From the NCBI RefSeq assembly GCF_947632075.1, contig NZ_CANRNX010000006.1, positions 1 through 59,199 on the forward strand: a stretch of DNA of 59,199 bases, given 5' to 3'. The position numbers and the translations under genes were made by a program. The number at the start of each line of letters is the position of its first letter. The first letter of the stretch is position 1. Of this stretch, positions 17,949 to 27,339 are shown one piece after another. The notes under the pieces are model-generated. The model was given only the letters and a program-made list of their open reading frames with translations, made no database searches and had not been told where the DNA came from. This stretch comes from an uncultured Flavobacterium sp. (lineage in GTDB: Bacteria; Bacteroidota; Bacteroidia; Flavobacteriales; Flavobacteriaceae).

Positions 17949-17956
17949 TACTTTTG
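17949..17956 (+). promoter_or_regulatory. Possible Bacteroidota -7 element (TACTTTTG)
   Basis: TACTTTTG matches TAnnTTTG 18 bp before the EamA start codon; a TTG -33 partner is not evident. Confidence 0.35.
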
Positions 17957-17973
17957 AAAGCAAAATTATATTC

Positions 17974-18822
17974 ATGTTTAATTTAATTATAAGTATTTTT
18001 TGTAGTGTTTTAGTTGGTGTTTTATTTAAAAAGGTAAAGCCAAATCTTTTTGAAAGCTTCTTAATGATTACCATTAACTATTTAATAGCTTTTGGTTTAT
18101 CGTACTTTTTATTTCAAATTGATCTATCAAATACCAACCTTGATTATTCTTTAGTAATTCCTTTAGTGATTTTAATGCCATCTGTATTTTACTTTTTAAA
18201 TAAATCTATAAACAAATCTGGTATTATTAAAACTGATATTTCTCAACGTATATCATTAATTATACCTATTACAGCTTCATTTTTACTATTTGGTGAATCT
18301 ATAACATTGTTTAAATGGTTTGGTATTATTTTAGGTTTTATTGCTGTTTTTTTGATGCTTTATAAACAAAACCAAATTAAAAGTACAAATTCTATTTATT
18401 TAGTTTTAGTTTTTTTGGGTTATGGAATTATTGACGTTTTCTTCAAGCAAATAGCTTTTCAAAATCAAATTCCGTATATAACTTATTTGTTTTTAATTTT
18501 TATAGGATGTTTTATTTCATCAATTATTTTTTTGTTAATTGTAAAGAAAAAAAATAAAATAAAATTACAAACTGTGACTTTCGGTTTAGTACTTGGAATT
18601 TTAAATTTTTGTAATATTTATTTTTATATGAAAGCCCACAAAGTCTTTTCACAACAACCTTCGACTGTTTTTGCAGTGATGAATTTTGGAGTTATTGCTT
18701 TAGCTACTGTTGTGGGATATTGTTTCTTTAATGAAAAGCTTTCTCGAAATAATATTTTAGGTTTATTACTGGCTATTACAGCTATATTTTTTATTTTAGT
18801 ATCACAATTTAATTATATCTAA
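17974..18822 (+). CDS. EamA/DMT family transporter
   Basis: Polytopic membrane protein of 282 residues with about ten predicted helices in the two-fold pattern of drug/metabolite exporters. The N-terminus (MFNLIISIFCSVLVGVLFKK) lies directly in the first helix. The second half (from about 145) repeats the topology and ends NEKLSRNNILGLLLAITAIFFILVS, the usual closing motif of EamA repeats. Substrate unknown. The stop codon is immediately followed by the start codon of the NUDIX gene, so the two are cotranscribed. Confidence 0.85.
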   Translation: MFNLIISIFCSVLVGVLFKKVKPNLFESFLMITINYLIAFGLSYFLFQIDLSNTNLDYSLVIPLVILMPSVFYFLNKSINKSGIIKTDISQRISLIIPITASFLLFGESITLFKWFGIILGFIAVFLMLYKQNQIKSTNSIYLVLVFLGYGIIDVFFKQIAFQNQIPYITYLFLIFIGCFISSIIFLLIVKKKNKIKLQTVTFGLVLGILNFCNIYFYMKAHKVFSQQPSTVFAVMNFGVIALATVVGYCFFNEKLSRNNILGLLLAITAIFFILVSQFNYI

Positions 18823-19248
18823 ATGTATATATCTAAAATATTTGTCACAGTTGATATTCTAATTAGCAAAGCTAACTTTGATAAAACTGAAATTCTTTTA
18901 ATAAAAAGAAAGAATGAACCTTATAAAGATTTTTGGGCTTTACCTGGTGGTTTTGTTGATGAGGATGAAGATTTGGAAACGGCAGCTAAACGTGAATTAT
19001 TTGAAGAAACAACAATAAGAATCGATTCCTTAAAACAAATTGGCGCTTATGGTACTCCAAATCGAGATCCAAGAAGTCATGTGGTTTCGATAGCTTTTTT
19101 TGGAGAAGTAGAATCAAGAACAGAAGCTAAAGCCGCAGATGATGCTAAAGAAGCTAAATGGTTTGACATAAGTAACTTGCCTCCTACTGCATTTGATCAT
19201 TCTGAAATAATTAAAGATGGTCTGCAAAAATTCTATATAAAAAAATAG
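18823..19248 (+). CDS. NUDIX hydrolase
   Basis: Hydrolase of nucleoside diphosphates linked to another group; 141 residues. The NUDIX box is complete: GGFVDEDEDLETAAKRELFEET (about 47-68) with the REx2EE metal-binding core. The protein closely resembles the ADP-ribose pyrophosphatase-like/NrtR-N type (DILISK, LIKRKNEPYKDFWALPGGF), without a C-terminal winged helix. No gap to the upstream EamA gene (TAAATG), a shared convergent terminator downstream. Confidence 0.9.
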   Translation: MYISKIFVTVDILISKANFDKTEILLIKRKNEPYKDFWALPGGFVDEDEDLETAAKRELFEETTIRIDSLKQIGAYGTPNRDPRSHVVSIAFFGEVESRTEAKAADDAKEAKWFDISNLPPTAFDHSEIIKDGLQKFYIKK

Positions 19249-19271
19249 CTATCAATTTTTGATAGCTATTT
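19243..19271. terminator. Bidirectional terminator between NUDIX and EptA-like genes
   Basis: Thirteen-bp stem AAATAGCTATCAA and complement, loop TTT, between two convergent genes. Confidence 0.85.
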
Positions 19272-19273
19272 TT

Positions 19274-20794
19274 TTATTTGAATATATTTAATTCTTCATT
19301 GAATATTGGACTTGAAACATCTAAGAAGTTCAAAACACTATGGAATACATGATTTTGAGTTAAATTATTATTCTCTTTTAAACTTTTTGAATTTTCAGAA
19401 ACCCAAACTATAAAAGGAATTTCATATTGTTCTTTAGGTGCAAAACTCATAGGAACGCCATGCATATATAAATTTTTCTCTCCTAATGATTCTCCATGAT
19501 CAGAAACGTAAATCATTGAACTTGTATATTCAGGAAGTTCTTTTAAAGTTTCTATAACATTTGCTAAAAGATAATCTGTATAAACTATAGTGTTATCGTA
19601 TGCATTTATTAATTCATCTTGTGTACAGTTAGCTAACTCAACTGAAGTGCACACTGGAGTAAATATTTCAAAGGCTGAAGGGTATTTTTTGTTATATGTT
19701 GGGCCATGACTTGTACTTGTGTGTAAGATTATTAAAATTTTATCTTTTGTTGATGCTAAAATTTGTTCTTTTAATCCTGCAAGTAAAACTTCATCATAGT
19801 CAGCATTTTCCCCTTTATATATTGTTTTTAGGTACTCTCTTTTTTGATATTCCCCAATATGTACCGGTGGCTCTCCCCAATTTGTGGTTCTCCAAACAAC
19901 ATCTACGTTGTTTCGATTTAAATAGTTAGGTAAAATTTCATATAAATCGCCTGTATTCTCATGTTCTAAAATACATTTAAGTCCAGCTGTTGTATAGGTT
20001 GCGCATGAAGTTGCATCAAAATTATAAACGTTTTCTAATTTTGATAAAAGTGGATTAGTGTTTTTTCCGTAACCATATAATGAAAAATTTGCTTTACGTG
20101 CAGATTCTCCAATTACTAACACAACAACTGATTTCTTATTGTTTGTAATTGTAGCATCTGGCAAAATAATTTCTTTTTTATTTTTTTTAGCCTGATGAAT
20201 ATAAAATAAAGGCGTATTTACAACATAAGACCAAGGCATTGCAAGTCCTCCAACCACTTTTGAATTTTTATCAATCCATAAAACATTAGAAGCGTTAGCG
20301 ACTACAATTAAAATGATTAGTCCCAAATTAATTGCAGTTTGAACGATGAATTTTTTAAAATTAATTTTTTGAATATTGACTTTGCAAACAAAAATACTTG
20401 GAAGTATTCCAAAAAATAATAAATAGATTATTAGTTTAAAAGAAAAAAAACTACTTGATTCATCAAAGTTTGTATTTAAAATATTTCCGATCATGCTTTC
20501 GTCAATAATTACATTGTAAGTATTGATAAAATATACAGAAACGCTATTAATTAAAAAGGTTAAAATAGTAAATACCTTTCCAAATCTTCTCGAAATAAAA
20601 AACAATATGTAAAAAACAAAATAGTTAGCTAAAACTACCAGAACTAACATACTTAAACATAATAATGCGCCACTAAAAGAAGTGTAATCTATATTAGAAA
20701 AAATATAATTAAAAAAAGGAAAATGAAAAAATAATAAATTTAAGATGCAAATTATTAATACAAATTGTGATAGTTTAAAACTATTTTTTAACAT
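19274..20794 (-). CDS. Phosphoethanolamine transferase (EptA-like)
   Basis: Inner-membrane enzyme of the sulfatase/alkaline phosphatase superfamily that decorates lipid A with phosphoethanolamine. 506 residues: five N-terminal transmembrane helices (about 10-30, 40-62, 70-85, 118-136, 150-170) and a periplasmic catalytic domain from about 220. Metal and nucleophile motifs: VIGESARKANFSLYGY, SCATYTTAGLKC (Thr nucleophile) and YVSDHGESLGEKNLYMHG. The start overlaps the PAP2 phosphatase gene by 14 bp. The pair fits dephosphorylation of lipid A followed by phosphoethanolamine addition, which protects against cationic peptides (inference from known LpxE/EptA systems). Confidence 0.88.
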   Translation of the reverse strand: MLKNSFKLSQFVLIICILNLLFFHFPFFNYIFSNIDYTSFSGALLCLSMLVLVVLANYFVFYILFFISRRFGKVFTILTFLINSVSVYFINTYNVIIDESMIGNILNTNFDESSSFFSFKLIIYLLFFGILPSIFVCKVNIQKINFKKFIVQTAINLGLIILIVVANASNVLWIDKNSKVVGGLAMPWSYVVNTPLFYIHQAKKNKKEIILPDATITNNKKSVVVLVIGESARKANFSLYGYGKNTNPLLSKLENVYNFDATSCATYTTAGLKCILEHENTGDLYEILPNYLNRNNVDVVWRTTNWGEPPVHIGEYQKREYLKTIYKGENADYDEVLLAGLKEQILASTKDKILIILHTSTSHGPTYNKKYPSAFEIFTPVCTSVELANCTQDELINAYDNTIVYTDYLLANVIETLKELPEYTSSMIYVSDHGESLGEKNLYMHGVPMSFAPKEQYEIPFIVWVSENSKSLKENNNLTQNHVFHSVLNFLDVSSPIFNEELNIFK

Positions 20795-21608
20795 AACGAA
20801 GGGTGATTATAAATAAAGAAATTAATAAGCTTAAAAAAGCAAAATAGAATACAATTAAATTTGTCTGCAGAATTTTAAAAAACATAACAATACTACAAGA
20901 TAAAAAGATAACAATAAATACAGGATAGAATTTTTTTTGTCCAATCCAAGTCCAAATATTGTAACGCTTATTAATAACTAAGCCTAAAATAGCTGAGATA
21001 TAACCAACAATTGCACCAACAGTTACATCGAGAGGGTAATGTGCTCCTACTCCTAACCTTGTTAGAATAAGTATTATTCCTAAACTAAAAATACTTACAG
21101 ACCAAATAATTTGATTTGTAGTTTTCTTTGGCATAAAAGCAAATAGAATTACTGTTAAAACTGTAAATACTGTTACCGAATGTCCTGAAGGAAAGCTATT
21201 ATTTCCTCTTAAAACTCTACCAATTACATGAAGATTTTCAATTCCGAAAGCTGCAGCAGGTCTTTGAATTCCAAACAGAGGTTTTAAAATTCCAACCAAT
21301 ATAGCCGAAACAATAGAAGCAGTTATTAAAGCTTCCCAAACTTTTGGAGCATAAATTAATAAAAGTGCTACAAAGGATAATATTATTAAAGCATCACCAA
21401 ATTGAGTTAAATTATCTAATGTACTTGGGTATTTTGAAAGTTCAGAATTAAAGTAAAGAAAGAAATCTTTTTGGAAGTTAACATAAGCTTCATTGCTTAG
21501 TAAATTCCGCGAACCTAAAAAGGCTAAAATGGATAATAATAAAAAGGTAGGTAAATATAATAATGAAGCTTTACATTCACTAAAATTACAATTAACGATG
21601 TTATTCAT
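20781..21608 (-). CDS. PAP2 family lipid phosphatase (LpxE/LpxF-like)
   Basis: Membrane phosphatase of 275 residues. The three PAP2 signature motifs are visible: KPLFGIQRP (109-117), PSGHS (140-144) and a third motif RLGVGAHYPLDV (about 185-196), set among six membrane helices. Together with the overlapping EptA-like gene, the likely substrate is a phosphate of lipid A, although undecaprenyl pyrophosphate is an alternative for this family. First gene of the two-gene operon. Confidence 0.82.
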   Translation of the reverse strand: MNNIVNCNFSECKASLLYLPTFLLLSILAFLGSRNLLSNEAYVNFQKDFFLYFNSELSKYPSTLDNLTQFGDALIILSFVALLLIYAPKVWEALITASIVSAILVGILKPLFGIQRPAAAFGIENLHVIGRVLRGNNSFPSGHSVTVFTVLTVILFAFMPKKTTNQIIWSVSIFSLGIILILTRLGVGAHYPLDVTVGAIVGYISAILGLVINKRYNIWTWIGQKKFYPVFIVIFLSCSIVMFFKILQTNLIVFYFAFLSLLISLFIITLRYVKK

Positions 21609-21724
21609 GTATTAAGTTTTAGTTGGTTTATTATTTTAAGTTTTAAATAATATTAACACAACAAATTACTAAAAATAGTAAATAAAAAACAATAGTAGTT
21701 AATTAAATTTTAGTAAATAAAAAA

Positions 21725-21752
21725 ATCCTACTTCTTAAAAAAGAAATAGGAT
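21725..21752 (-). terminator. Terminator after tRNA-Val
   Basis: Twelve-bp stem with one mismatch (ATCCTACTTCTT / AAGAAATAGGAT, loop AAAA). It is followed on the minus strand by a T tract and sits 8 bp past the 3-prime end of the tRNA. Confidence 0.75.
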
Positions 21753-21760
21753 GTTATTGT

Positions 21761-21834
21761 GGGCGATGAGGGATTCGAACCCCCGACCCTCTCGGTGTAA
21801 ACGAGATGCTCTGAACCAACTGAGCTAATCGCCC
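21761..21834 (-). tRNA. tRNA-Val (anticodon TAC)
   Basis: On the minus strand the 74-base sequence starts GGGCGAT and ends ATCGCCC, closing a 7-bp acceptor stem. The D-arm (GCTCAGTTGGTTCAGAGC) and the T-loop GGTTCGAATCC are present. The anticodon loop TTTACAC between stems TCTCG and CGAGA gives anticodon TAC (valine, GUA/GUG codons). CCA is not encoded. A promoter of the TTG-N19-TAnnTTTG form lies upstream and a terminator downstream, so the tRNA is a single-gene unit. Confidence 0.97.
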
Positions 21835-21862
21835 TTTCTAATCGAGAATTGATTTCTGATTA

Positions 21863-21892
21863 CAAATATAAAAAGCTTTTTTTAATGTCCAA
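21863..21892 (-). promoter_or_regulatory. Bacteroidota-type promoter of tRNA-Val
   Basis: Reading the minus strand: TTG (21890-21892), a 19-base spacer, then TATATTTG (21863-21870). This is a full match to the TTG-N19-TAnnTTTG promoter of Bacteroidota sigma factor RpoD, 28 bp before the tRNA. Confidence 0.75.
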
Positions 21893-21911
21893 AAATTTTT
21901 ATAAAAAAAAA

Positions 21912-23126
21912 TTATAAAACTTCTGCAACAACAAAAGTACTCCCGCCAACATATATCATATCGTCTGGTTTTGCAATATTTTTAGCTTTAGCAAATGCTT
22001 CTGGAATAGAATTACAGATAACATAATTAAAACCATTAATTTTCATTTGTTCTGCTAATACTTCAACTTCTAAGCCTCTTGGTACATCAGGTTTAGCAAT
22101 AAAGTATGTTGCTTTTTTAGGAATTAAGGTTAATATCTCTGCTAAATCTTTATCATTAACGACACCAAAAACAATATATAAATTTTCAAATTCTTGCTGA
22201 AATATTTGTTCTGTAACAATCTTTAAGCCGTCTTTATTATGAGCTGTATCTGCAACAATTAACGGTTTTTTATTTAAAATTTGCCAACGTCCTTGTAAGT
22301 TGGTGTTTTTTATAACTTTTTTAAAACCATTAATTTCATCTTGTTCAGAAATTGTAAAAAAGCTTCTTAACACACCAATACTTGCTTGAACCGTTTTTTT
22401 ATTATGAAATTGATAATTACCTTTTAAATCTGATTCAACTTCAGGTAAAATTAAATCTGAAGCAAATATAATTTCACTATTTGTTTCTTTGGCTTTATTA
22501 ATAAATACCGGTTTAGTTTCTGGAATATATTGTCCGATTACAACTGGAGTGTCTTGTTTTATGATTCCAGCTTTTTCAAAGGCTATTTTTTCATAAGTAT
22601 CACCAAGAATTGCTACATGATCAAATCCGATGTTTGTAATTATAGAAAGTAATGGAGTTATTATATTTGTTGAATCTAATCTTCCACCTAACCCTACTTC
22701 GATAATAGCAACATCAACTTGTTGTTTGGCAAAATAATCAAATGCTAAACCAACAGTCATTTCAAAAAAACTAAGTTGATTTTCTTCAAAAAAGTTTTTA
22801 TTTTCATTTATGAAATTAACCACGAATTCTTCAGAAATTTCAATTCCATTAATTTTAATTCGTTCTCTAAAGTCTTTTAAATGTGGCGAAGTGTATAATC
22901 CTACCTTGTAACCCGCTTCTTGTAAAATCGAAGCAATCATTGAAGAAGTTGAGCCTTTTCCGTTTGTACCAGCAATATGAATACTTTTAAATTTATTTTC
23001 TGGATGATTTAAATATTCAGCTAAAGCTAAAGTATTAGTTAAATCTTTTTTATAAGCAGTTGAACCAATTTTCTGATACATTGGAAGCTGGTTAAACATC
23101 CAATTTAAAGTTTCAGTATAAGTCAT
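21912..23126 (-). CDS. folC: Bifunctional dihydrofolate/folylpolyglutamate synthase
   Basis: Adds glutamate to dihydropteroate and to folates; cytosolic, 404 residues. ATP loop HIAGTNGKGSTSS (50-62, core GTNGKGST 53-60), the folate-binding region TSPHLKDFRERIKING, EVGLGGRLDSTNI for the Mg/omega loop, and the C-terminal Mur-ligase domain with VADTAHNKDGL. All key motifs are present. Single gene, transcribed towards the tRNA-Val promoter region; no terminator hairpin is obvious between them. Confidence 0.95.
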   Translation of the reverse strand: MTYTETLNWMFNQLPMYQKIGSTAYKKDLTNTLALAEYLNHPENKFKSIHIAGTNGKGSTSSMIASILQEAGYKVGLYTSPHLKDFRERIKINGIEISEEFVVNFINENKNFFEENQLSFFEMTVGLAFDYFAKQQVDVAIIEVGLGGRLDSTNIITPLLSIITNIGFDHVAILGDTYEKIAFEKAGIIKQDTPVVIGQYIPETKPVFINKAKETNSEIIFASDLILPEVESDLKGNYQFHNKKTVQASIGVLRSFFTISEQDEINGFKKVIKNTNLQGRWQILNKKPLIVADTAHNKDGLKIVTEQIFQQEFENLYIVFGVVNDKDLAEILTLIPKKATYFIAKPDVPRGLEVEVLAEQMKINGFNYVICNSIPEAFAKAKNIAKPDDMIYVGGSTFVVAEVL

Positions 23127-23214
23127 AAATTATATTGTTTTACCAACTTCAAACCACTAAAAAAATAGTTTTAAAATAGGTTGTACCTACTTAATTAAAG
23201 TTGGAATTATTTTC

Positions 23215-23222
23215 TATATTTG
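23215..23222 (+). promoter_or_regulatory. Possible -7 element (TATATTTG) before exbB/exbD
   Basis: TATATTTG fits TAnnTTTG about 80 bp before the start of the ExbB-like gene; the TTG present upstream is at an unsuitable distance. Confidence 0.35.
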
Positions 23223-23300
23223 GATTTTAAAATTCATTTCTTTACAAAAAGAATGAAATCACAAAATTGAAACATTTTTTTATTAAAAACTAAATAAATT

Positions 23301-24014
23301 ATGATTGGATTTGTTTTACAAGCTCAAAACGATACGTTAACACAAGCTGCAGGAAGTGTAATTAGTAACATAACTACTGATAAAGAAATGTCACTTTTTG
23401 AATTTGCTTTAAAAGGTGGATTTTTCCTTATTCCAATTGTTTTATTATTAATTTATACTATTTATTTAGTTTTTGAGAGATTATTTTACATTAACAAAAT
23501 GGCTAAAAAAACGCCACATTTAATTTCTGAAATTAGAACACAATTAAATGCTGGTAATTTAGATTTAGCTTCTTCTACCGTTCGTAGAGAAGATAATGCA
23601 ACAGCACATGTTTTAGAAGAAGGAATTTTAACTATTGGTCGTCCTATTGCAGAAATTGAATCAAATATGGAAAAGGTGACAAATATTGAAATTGCTCAGA
23701 TGGAAAAAAGAATGAATCATTTAGGTTTAATCGGAGGAATTGCTCCTACCCTTGGTTTCGTTGGTACAATCGCCGGAGTAATTAAAATTTTCTATAATAT
23801 CTCTATTACAGAAAATATTTCTATTGCTAATATTTCTGGAGGTTTATACGAAAAAATGATTAGTAGTGGAGCTGGTTTAATTGTAGGAATTATTGCCTAT
23901 GCGGCTTACCATTTGTTAAATGGTAAAATTGATAGTTTTGCTTTAAACATTCAAAAAGATATTTTAGCATTCATTAATATAATTCAGAGACCAAATGGCA
24001 ATCAAACGAAATAA
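23301..24014 (+). CDS. MotA/TolQ/ExbB proton channel protein
   Basis: Inner-membrane proton channel subunit (237 residues) that, with ExbD, energises an outer-membrane TonB or Tol system. Three membrane helices: about 37-60, 145-172 (LGLIGGIAPTLGFVGTIAGVIKIF) and 190-215 (GAGLIVGIIAYAAYHLL). The ExbB hallmark GTIAGVIKIF with the preceding PTLGFVGT is present. An N-terminal periplasmic tail carries an AQNDT sequence like a cleaved or surface-exposed start. Overlaps the exbD-like gene by 20 bp. Confidence 0.9.
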   Translation: MIGFVLQAQNDTLTQAAGSVISNITTDKEMSLFEFALKGGFFLIPIVLLLIYTIYLVFERLFYINKMAKKTPHLISEIRTQLNAGNLDLASSTVRREDNATAHVLEEGILTIGRPIAEIESNMEKVTNIEIAQMEKRMNHLGLIGGIAPTLGFVGTIAGVIKIFYNISITENISIANISGGLYEKMISSGAGLIVGIIAYAAYHLLNGKIDSFALNIQKDILAFINIIQRPNGNQTK

Positions 24015-24390
24015 ACGATTTAATGCGGAAATTGCAACTTCTTCGTTGAGTGATATTATGTTTTTCTTGTTATTGTTTTTCATAATTATTTCAACCTTAG
24101 CAAATCCGAATGTAATTAAGATGGCGCTTCCTAAAGCAGAATCTACAGAAAAAACCAACAAACAATTAATTACTTTATCAGTTACAGAAAATAAAGAGTT
24201 TTTTATAGATAAAGAATTAACGTCTTTTGATAATTTAGAAACGAATTTATTATCAAAATTAGACCCAAGTAAAGAACAAACTGTAGTGGTAAGAATTCCC
24301 TACAATTTACAAGTACAAGATTTAGTTGATGTTTTACAGATAGGAGTTAAAAATAATTTAAAATTTGTAATTGCAACGAGTGCACAATAA
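23995..24390 (+). CDS. ExbD/TolR family biopolymer transport protein
   Basis: Partner of the ExbB-like channel; 131 residues. A short cytosolic N-terminus, one helix (about 19-38, SDIMFFLLLFFIIISTL) with the proton-binding Asp20 at its start, then a periplasmic domain (VTENKEFFIDKELT...VVVRIPYNLQVQDLVDVLQIG) of the ExbD fold. The start codon lies inside the end of the ExbB gene. No TonB gene follows, so the energised receptor is elsewhere. Confidence 0.9.
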   Translation: MAIKRNKRFNAEIATSSLSDIMFFLLLFFIIISTLANPNVIKMALPKAESTEKTNKQLITLSVTENKEFFIDKELTSFDNLETNLLSKLDPSKEQTVVVRIPYNLQVQDLVDVLQIGVKNNLKFVIATSAQ

Positions 24391-24394
24391 ATAA

Positions 24395-24425
24395 AAAAAG
24401 CCTTTTCAATTTGAAAAGGCTTTTT
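24395..24425. terminator. Bidirectional terminator after exbD-like gene
   Basis: Fifteen-base inverted repeat AAAAAGCCTTTTCAA / TTGAAAAGGCTTTTT between convergent genes. Confidence 0.85.
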
Positions 24426-24427
24426 GC

Positions 24428-25021
24428 TTATTTAAACAGAATTTCTCTACTTAATTGTTTATCTATACTAATATATCCAGGATATTTAATTTTCTGACCT
24501 GCAATAACAAAAGTTGGTTTTACTTTAATGGTAAAGTTTGCTTTAGATGAATTATCTCCCAAAAGAAAATTTAATAAAGCATTATCATTACCAAAAATCA
24601 TATTATAAATATCACCTTTAATTTTTAATGGAACTACAGTTGTTTCATCTGCAGGAACATTAATTACCTGATCTACTACTCCACTTGCTAGTTCTTGATT
24701 TTCAAATAAAATAATATAATCAAATTCGTTAATAGAAGCTTTACTTTTTGTAGGATTAGAAATTTCTAAATTCACAATTCCTGTTAACGGAATATTTTGC
24801 TGTAAAGCTGCAATTGCAATGTTTGGTAAACGCGTAATATCTAAACTTCCTTTATCTATAATTTTTTGCAAAGGAGTTCCGGCAATACTAACTTCTTTAA
24901 ACGATTTTATTTGAAATTTACATTTTGATAAATTCTCAATTTCATTTTTTTGATCTTTAATACCGCAACTTACGACCAATAAACTAACAGCAAATACTAA
25001 TATACTTAATATTTTCTTCAT
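24428..25021 (-). CDS. LEA14-like lipoprotein
   Basis: Lipoprotein of 197 residues with signal peptide and lipobox VVSC (Cys19). Residues about 50-150 show alternating beta-strands with SNPTK (a LEA14/WHy-type signature, ISNPTKSKASI) and LKIKGDIYNMIF. The resemblance to the LEA type 2 fold is moderate. Function unknown, probably in the envelope. Lies 16 bp after the kdsB gene and is probably cotranscribed with it. Confidence 0.6.
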   Translation of the reverse strand: MKKILSILVFAVSLLVVSCGIKDQKNEIENLSKCKFQIKSFKEVSIAGTPLQKIIDKGSLDITRLPNIAIAALQQNIPLTGIVNLEISNPTKSKASINEFDYIILFENQELASGVVDQVINVPADETTVVPLKIKGDIYNMIFGNDNALLNFLLGDNSSKANFTIKVKPTFVIAGQKIKYPGYISIDKQLSREILFK

Positions 25022-25036
25022 AATTTTATTTTCTAA

Positions 25037-25771
25037 TTACATTGAAACTAACAATTGTTTCGCTTTTTCTAAATCTTCAGGCGTATCAATTCCAATGGAA
25101 CCTTTATTTGTTTCAATCATTTTAATACGTTTTCCGTATTCTAAATAACGTAATTGCTCTAGCTTTTCAGAAGCTTCTAAACTTTGCATTGGTAAGGTAT
25201 AAAAATCCATCAAAGCCGATTTTCTAAAAGCGTAAATTCCGATGTGTTTCATATAACGCACACCAACATTTTCTTCACGAGGATAAGGAATTACTGAACG
25301 CGAAAAATATAAAGCAAAATTATTCTGATCAACAACTACTTTAACGTTATTCGGATTCTGAATTTCTTCTTTTTCAAAAATTTCGTACATCACAGAACCT
25401 AAATCAATTTTAGCATCAACGTCTGTTTTAAAGGTTTCAACCAAACTTTGCAAAGCTTCTTTATTAATAAAAGGTTCATCACCTTGTACATTAATCACCA
25501 CATCAACATCCATGTTTTCAACGGCTTCGGCAATTCTATCACTTCCACTTTCATGCTCTTTGATGCTCATAATTACCTTTCCTCCGTTCGATTCTATTTC
25601 CTTAAATATAATATCCGAATCGGTAACCACAAAAACATCATCAAAAAGTTGGGTATTTTTAGCAGCTTCGTAAGTTCTTAAAATAACCGTTTTCCCACCT
25701 AAATCTTTCATTAGTTTGGCAGGAAAACGAGTAGACGCATAACGCGCAGGTATAACAGCAATTATTTTCAT
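25037..25771 (-). CDS. kdsB: 3-deoxy-manno-octulosonate cytidylyltransferase (CMP-Kdo synthetase)
   Basis: Activates Kdo with CTP for lipopolysaccharide core synthesis; cytosolic, 244 residues. Motifs of the family: [15 protein letters not shown] (7-21), [29 protein letters not shown] (Asp ligand of Mg) and [18 protein letters not shown] at the end. All are intact. Supports a Gram-negative envelope with Kdo-containing LPS. Lies downstream of the helicase gene on the same strand. Confidence 0.95.
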   Translation of the reverse strand: MKIIAVIPARYASTRFPAKLMKDLGGKTVILRTYEAAKNTQLFDDVFVVTDSDIIFKEIESNGGKVIMSIKEHESGSDRIAEAVENMDVDVVINVQGDEPFINKEALQSLVETFKTDVDAKIDLGSVMYEIFEKEEIQNPNNVKVVVDQNNFALYFSRSVIPYPREENVGVRYMKHIGIYAFRKSALMDFYTLPMQSLEASEKLEQLRYLEYGKRIKMIETNKGSIGIDTPEDLEKAKQLLVSM

Positions 25772-25810
25772 TTTATCTTTAATTATTATTGAATTTATTT
25801 GAACTTAAAG

Positions 25811-27238
25811 TTATTCTTCAAAGAATTCATCTTTAAATCCTATTAAATATAATTTTTCTTTAGCACGTGTCATCGCCGTATATAGCCAACGAATATATTC
25901 TTTAGAAATACCATCTGGCAAATAAGGTTGTTCAATAAAAATGGTATTCCATTGTCCACCTTGCGATTTATGACAGGTTACAGCATAAGCAAACTTAATT
26001 TGTAACGCATTAAAATATTCATTTTCTTTTACTTTTTGAAGCTTTCTGTATTGCGAAATCTCATCTTCATAATCTAATAAAACTTCTTGATACAAACGAT
26101 TGGTTTCTTCGTACGAAAGCGATGCCGATTCTGAAACCAAAGTATCTAAAAACACAATGGTATCGAAAGGTTTTAAATCTGGATAATCGATCATGCGCAC
26201 TTTTACAGAAGCAAATCTGAAGCCATAAAGCTCAATAATCTTATAAATTTGTTGAATTTCTAAAATATCTCCGTTTGCAATAAAATCTGTTGTAGCTTGT
26301 TGATCTTTCAACCAAAAGTAATTATTCTTTACAACCATTACATAATCGCCAGCAGAAATCTCACTTTCGTTATCCAAAATTTTCATTCGAATTTGCTGGT
26401 TGTATTGATTGGCTCTTTTGTTTGAACGAACTATGAAAGCAGTTTCTTCCGTACCATTCTTCGCATAAGCATCATGAATGGCATCTAAAATTTCATATCC
26501 ATCTTGCAAACGAACAATATCTTTAAACGGTTTTATATCGAACTGGAAAGCATCGAAAAAAGGTGAACCTAAAAGCTCACGCAAATTGGTAGCATTGTAT
26601 AAAATTCCCGAATCTAATTCTTGTCGCATCACTTCATCTAATTCGATATGTGAAACGTTCATATTAAAATTCAAGCTCATTTTATCAATATCCAAAGCCG
26701 GACTAACTTCCATATGAACCGGCGGAAGCTGCGCTGTATCTCCTACCAAAATCATTTTACAATTCACACCAGAATATACATAGTACATCAAATCATCTAA
26801 AAGTGAACCGTGTGTGTACATATTGGTTTCATTTGCCATGTCTGAAATCATAGAAGATTCATCGACAATAAAAATGGTGTTTTTGAATTTATTCGCCTGC
26901 ATGGTAAAACCAACTCCAGAGGTTTTATTTTTTTTAGGATAATAAATTCGTTTATGAATGGTAAATGCAGGCTGATTGGCGTAGTTAGAAATCACTTTGG
27001 CAGCACGACCCGTTGGCGCCAACATTACGTATTTTTTGTTTACGTGTTTTAACTGATTTACTAAATTAGAAATCAATGTTGTTTTACCAGTTCCGGCGTA
27101 TCCTTTTAAAATAAAAAGCTCATCTGTTTTATTATTGGTAACGAAATCGGAAATTTTATCAAGAAAAATGTCCTGTTTTAAAGTGGTTTCAAACGGAAAT
27201 TGATCTTTTAAAATATGGTAAAACTCAGTCTGTGTCAT
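25811..27238 (-). CDS. RecD/UvrD-like ATP-dependent DNA helicase
   Basis: Superfamily 1 helicase of 475 residues from MTQTEFYHIL; a start six codons upstream is possible but less likely. Walker A ILKGYAGTGKTTLI (GTGKTT 49-54), Walker B FIVDESSMIS, motif III LVGDTAQLPPV, and a C-terminal UvrD_C_2 region with AYAVTCHKSQGGQWNTIFIEQP and RWLYTAMTRAKEKLYLIG. This is the RecD-like AAA_30 plan. Role probably in repair or recombination; no recB/recC genes adjacent. Confidence 0.9.
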   Translation of the reverse strand: MTQTEFYHILKDQFPFETTLKQDIFLDKISDFVTNNKTDELFILKGYAGTGKTTLISNLVNQLKHVNKKYVMLAPTGRAAKVISNYANQPAFTIHKRIYYPKKNKTSGVGFTMQANKFKNTIFIVDESSMISDMANETNMYTHGSLLDDLMYYVYSGVNCKMILVGDTAQLPPVHMEVSPALDIDKMSLNFNMNVSHIELDEVMRQELDSGILYNATNLRELLGSPFFDAFQFDIKPFKDIVRLQDGYEILDAIHDAYAKNGTEETAFIVRSNKRANQYNQQIRMKILDNESEISAGDYVMVVKNNYFWLKDQQATTDFIANGDILEIQQIYKIIELYGFRFASVKVRMIDYPDLKPFDTIVFLDTLVSESASLSYEETNRLYQEVLLDYEDEISQYRKLQKVKENEYFNALQIKFAYAVTCHKSQGGQWNTIFIEQPYLPDGISKEYIRWLYTAMTRAKEKLYLIGFKDEFFEE

Positions 27239-27339
27239 AGCTAAAAAATAGTACAAACAAAGATAAGATGTATTTCATTGATATAAGAAATTATCGATAA
27301 ATAATTGTAAATTTGCTTTCAATTGTATCGTATATAAAT

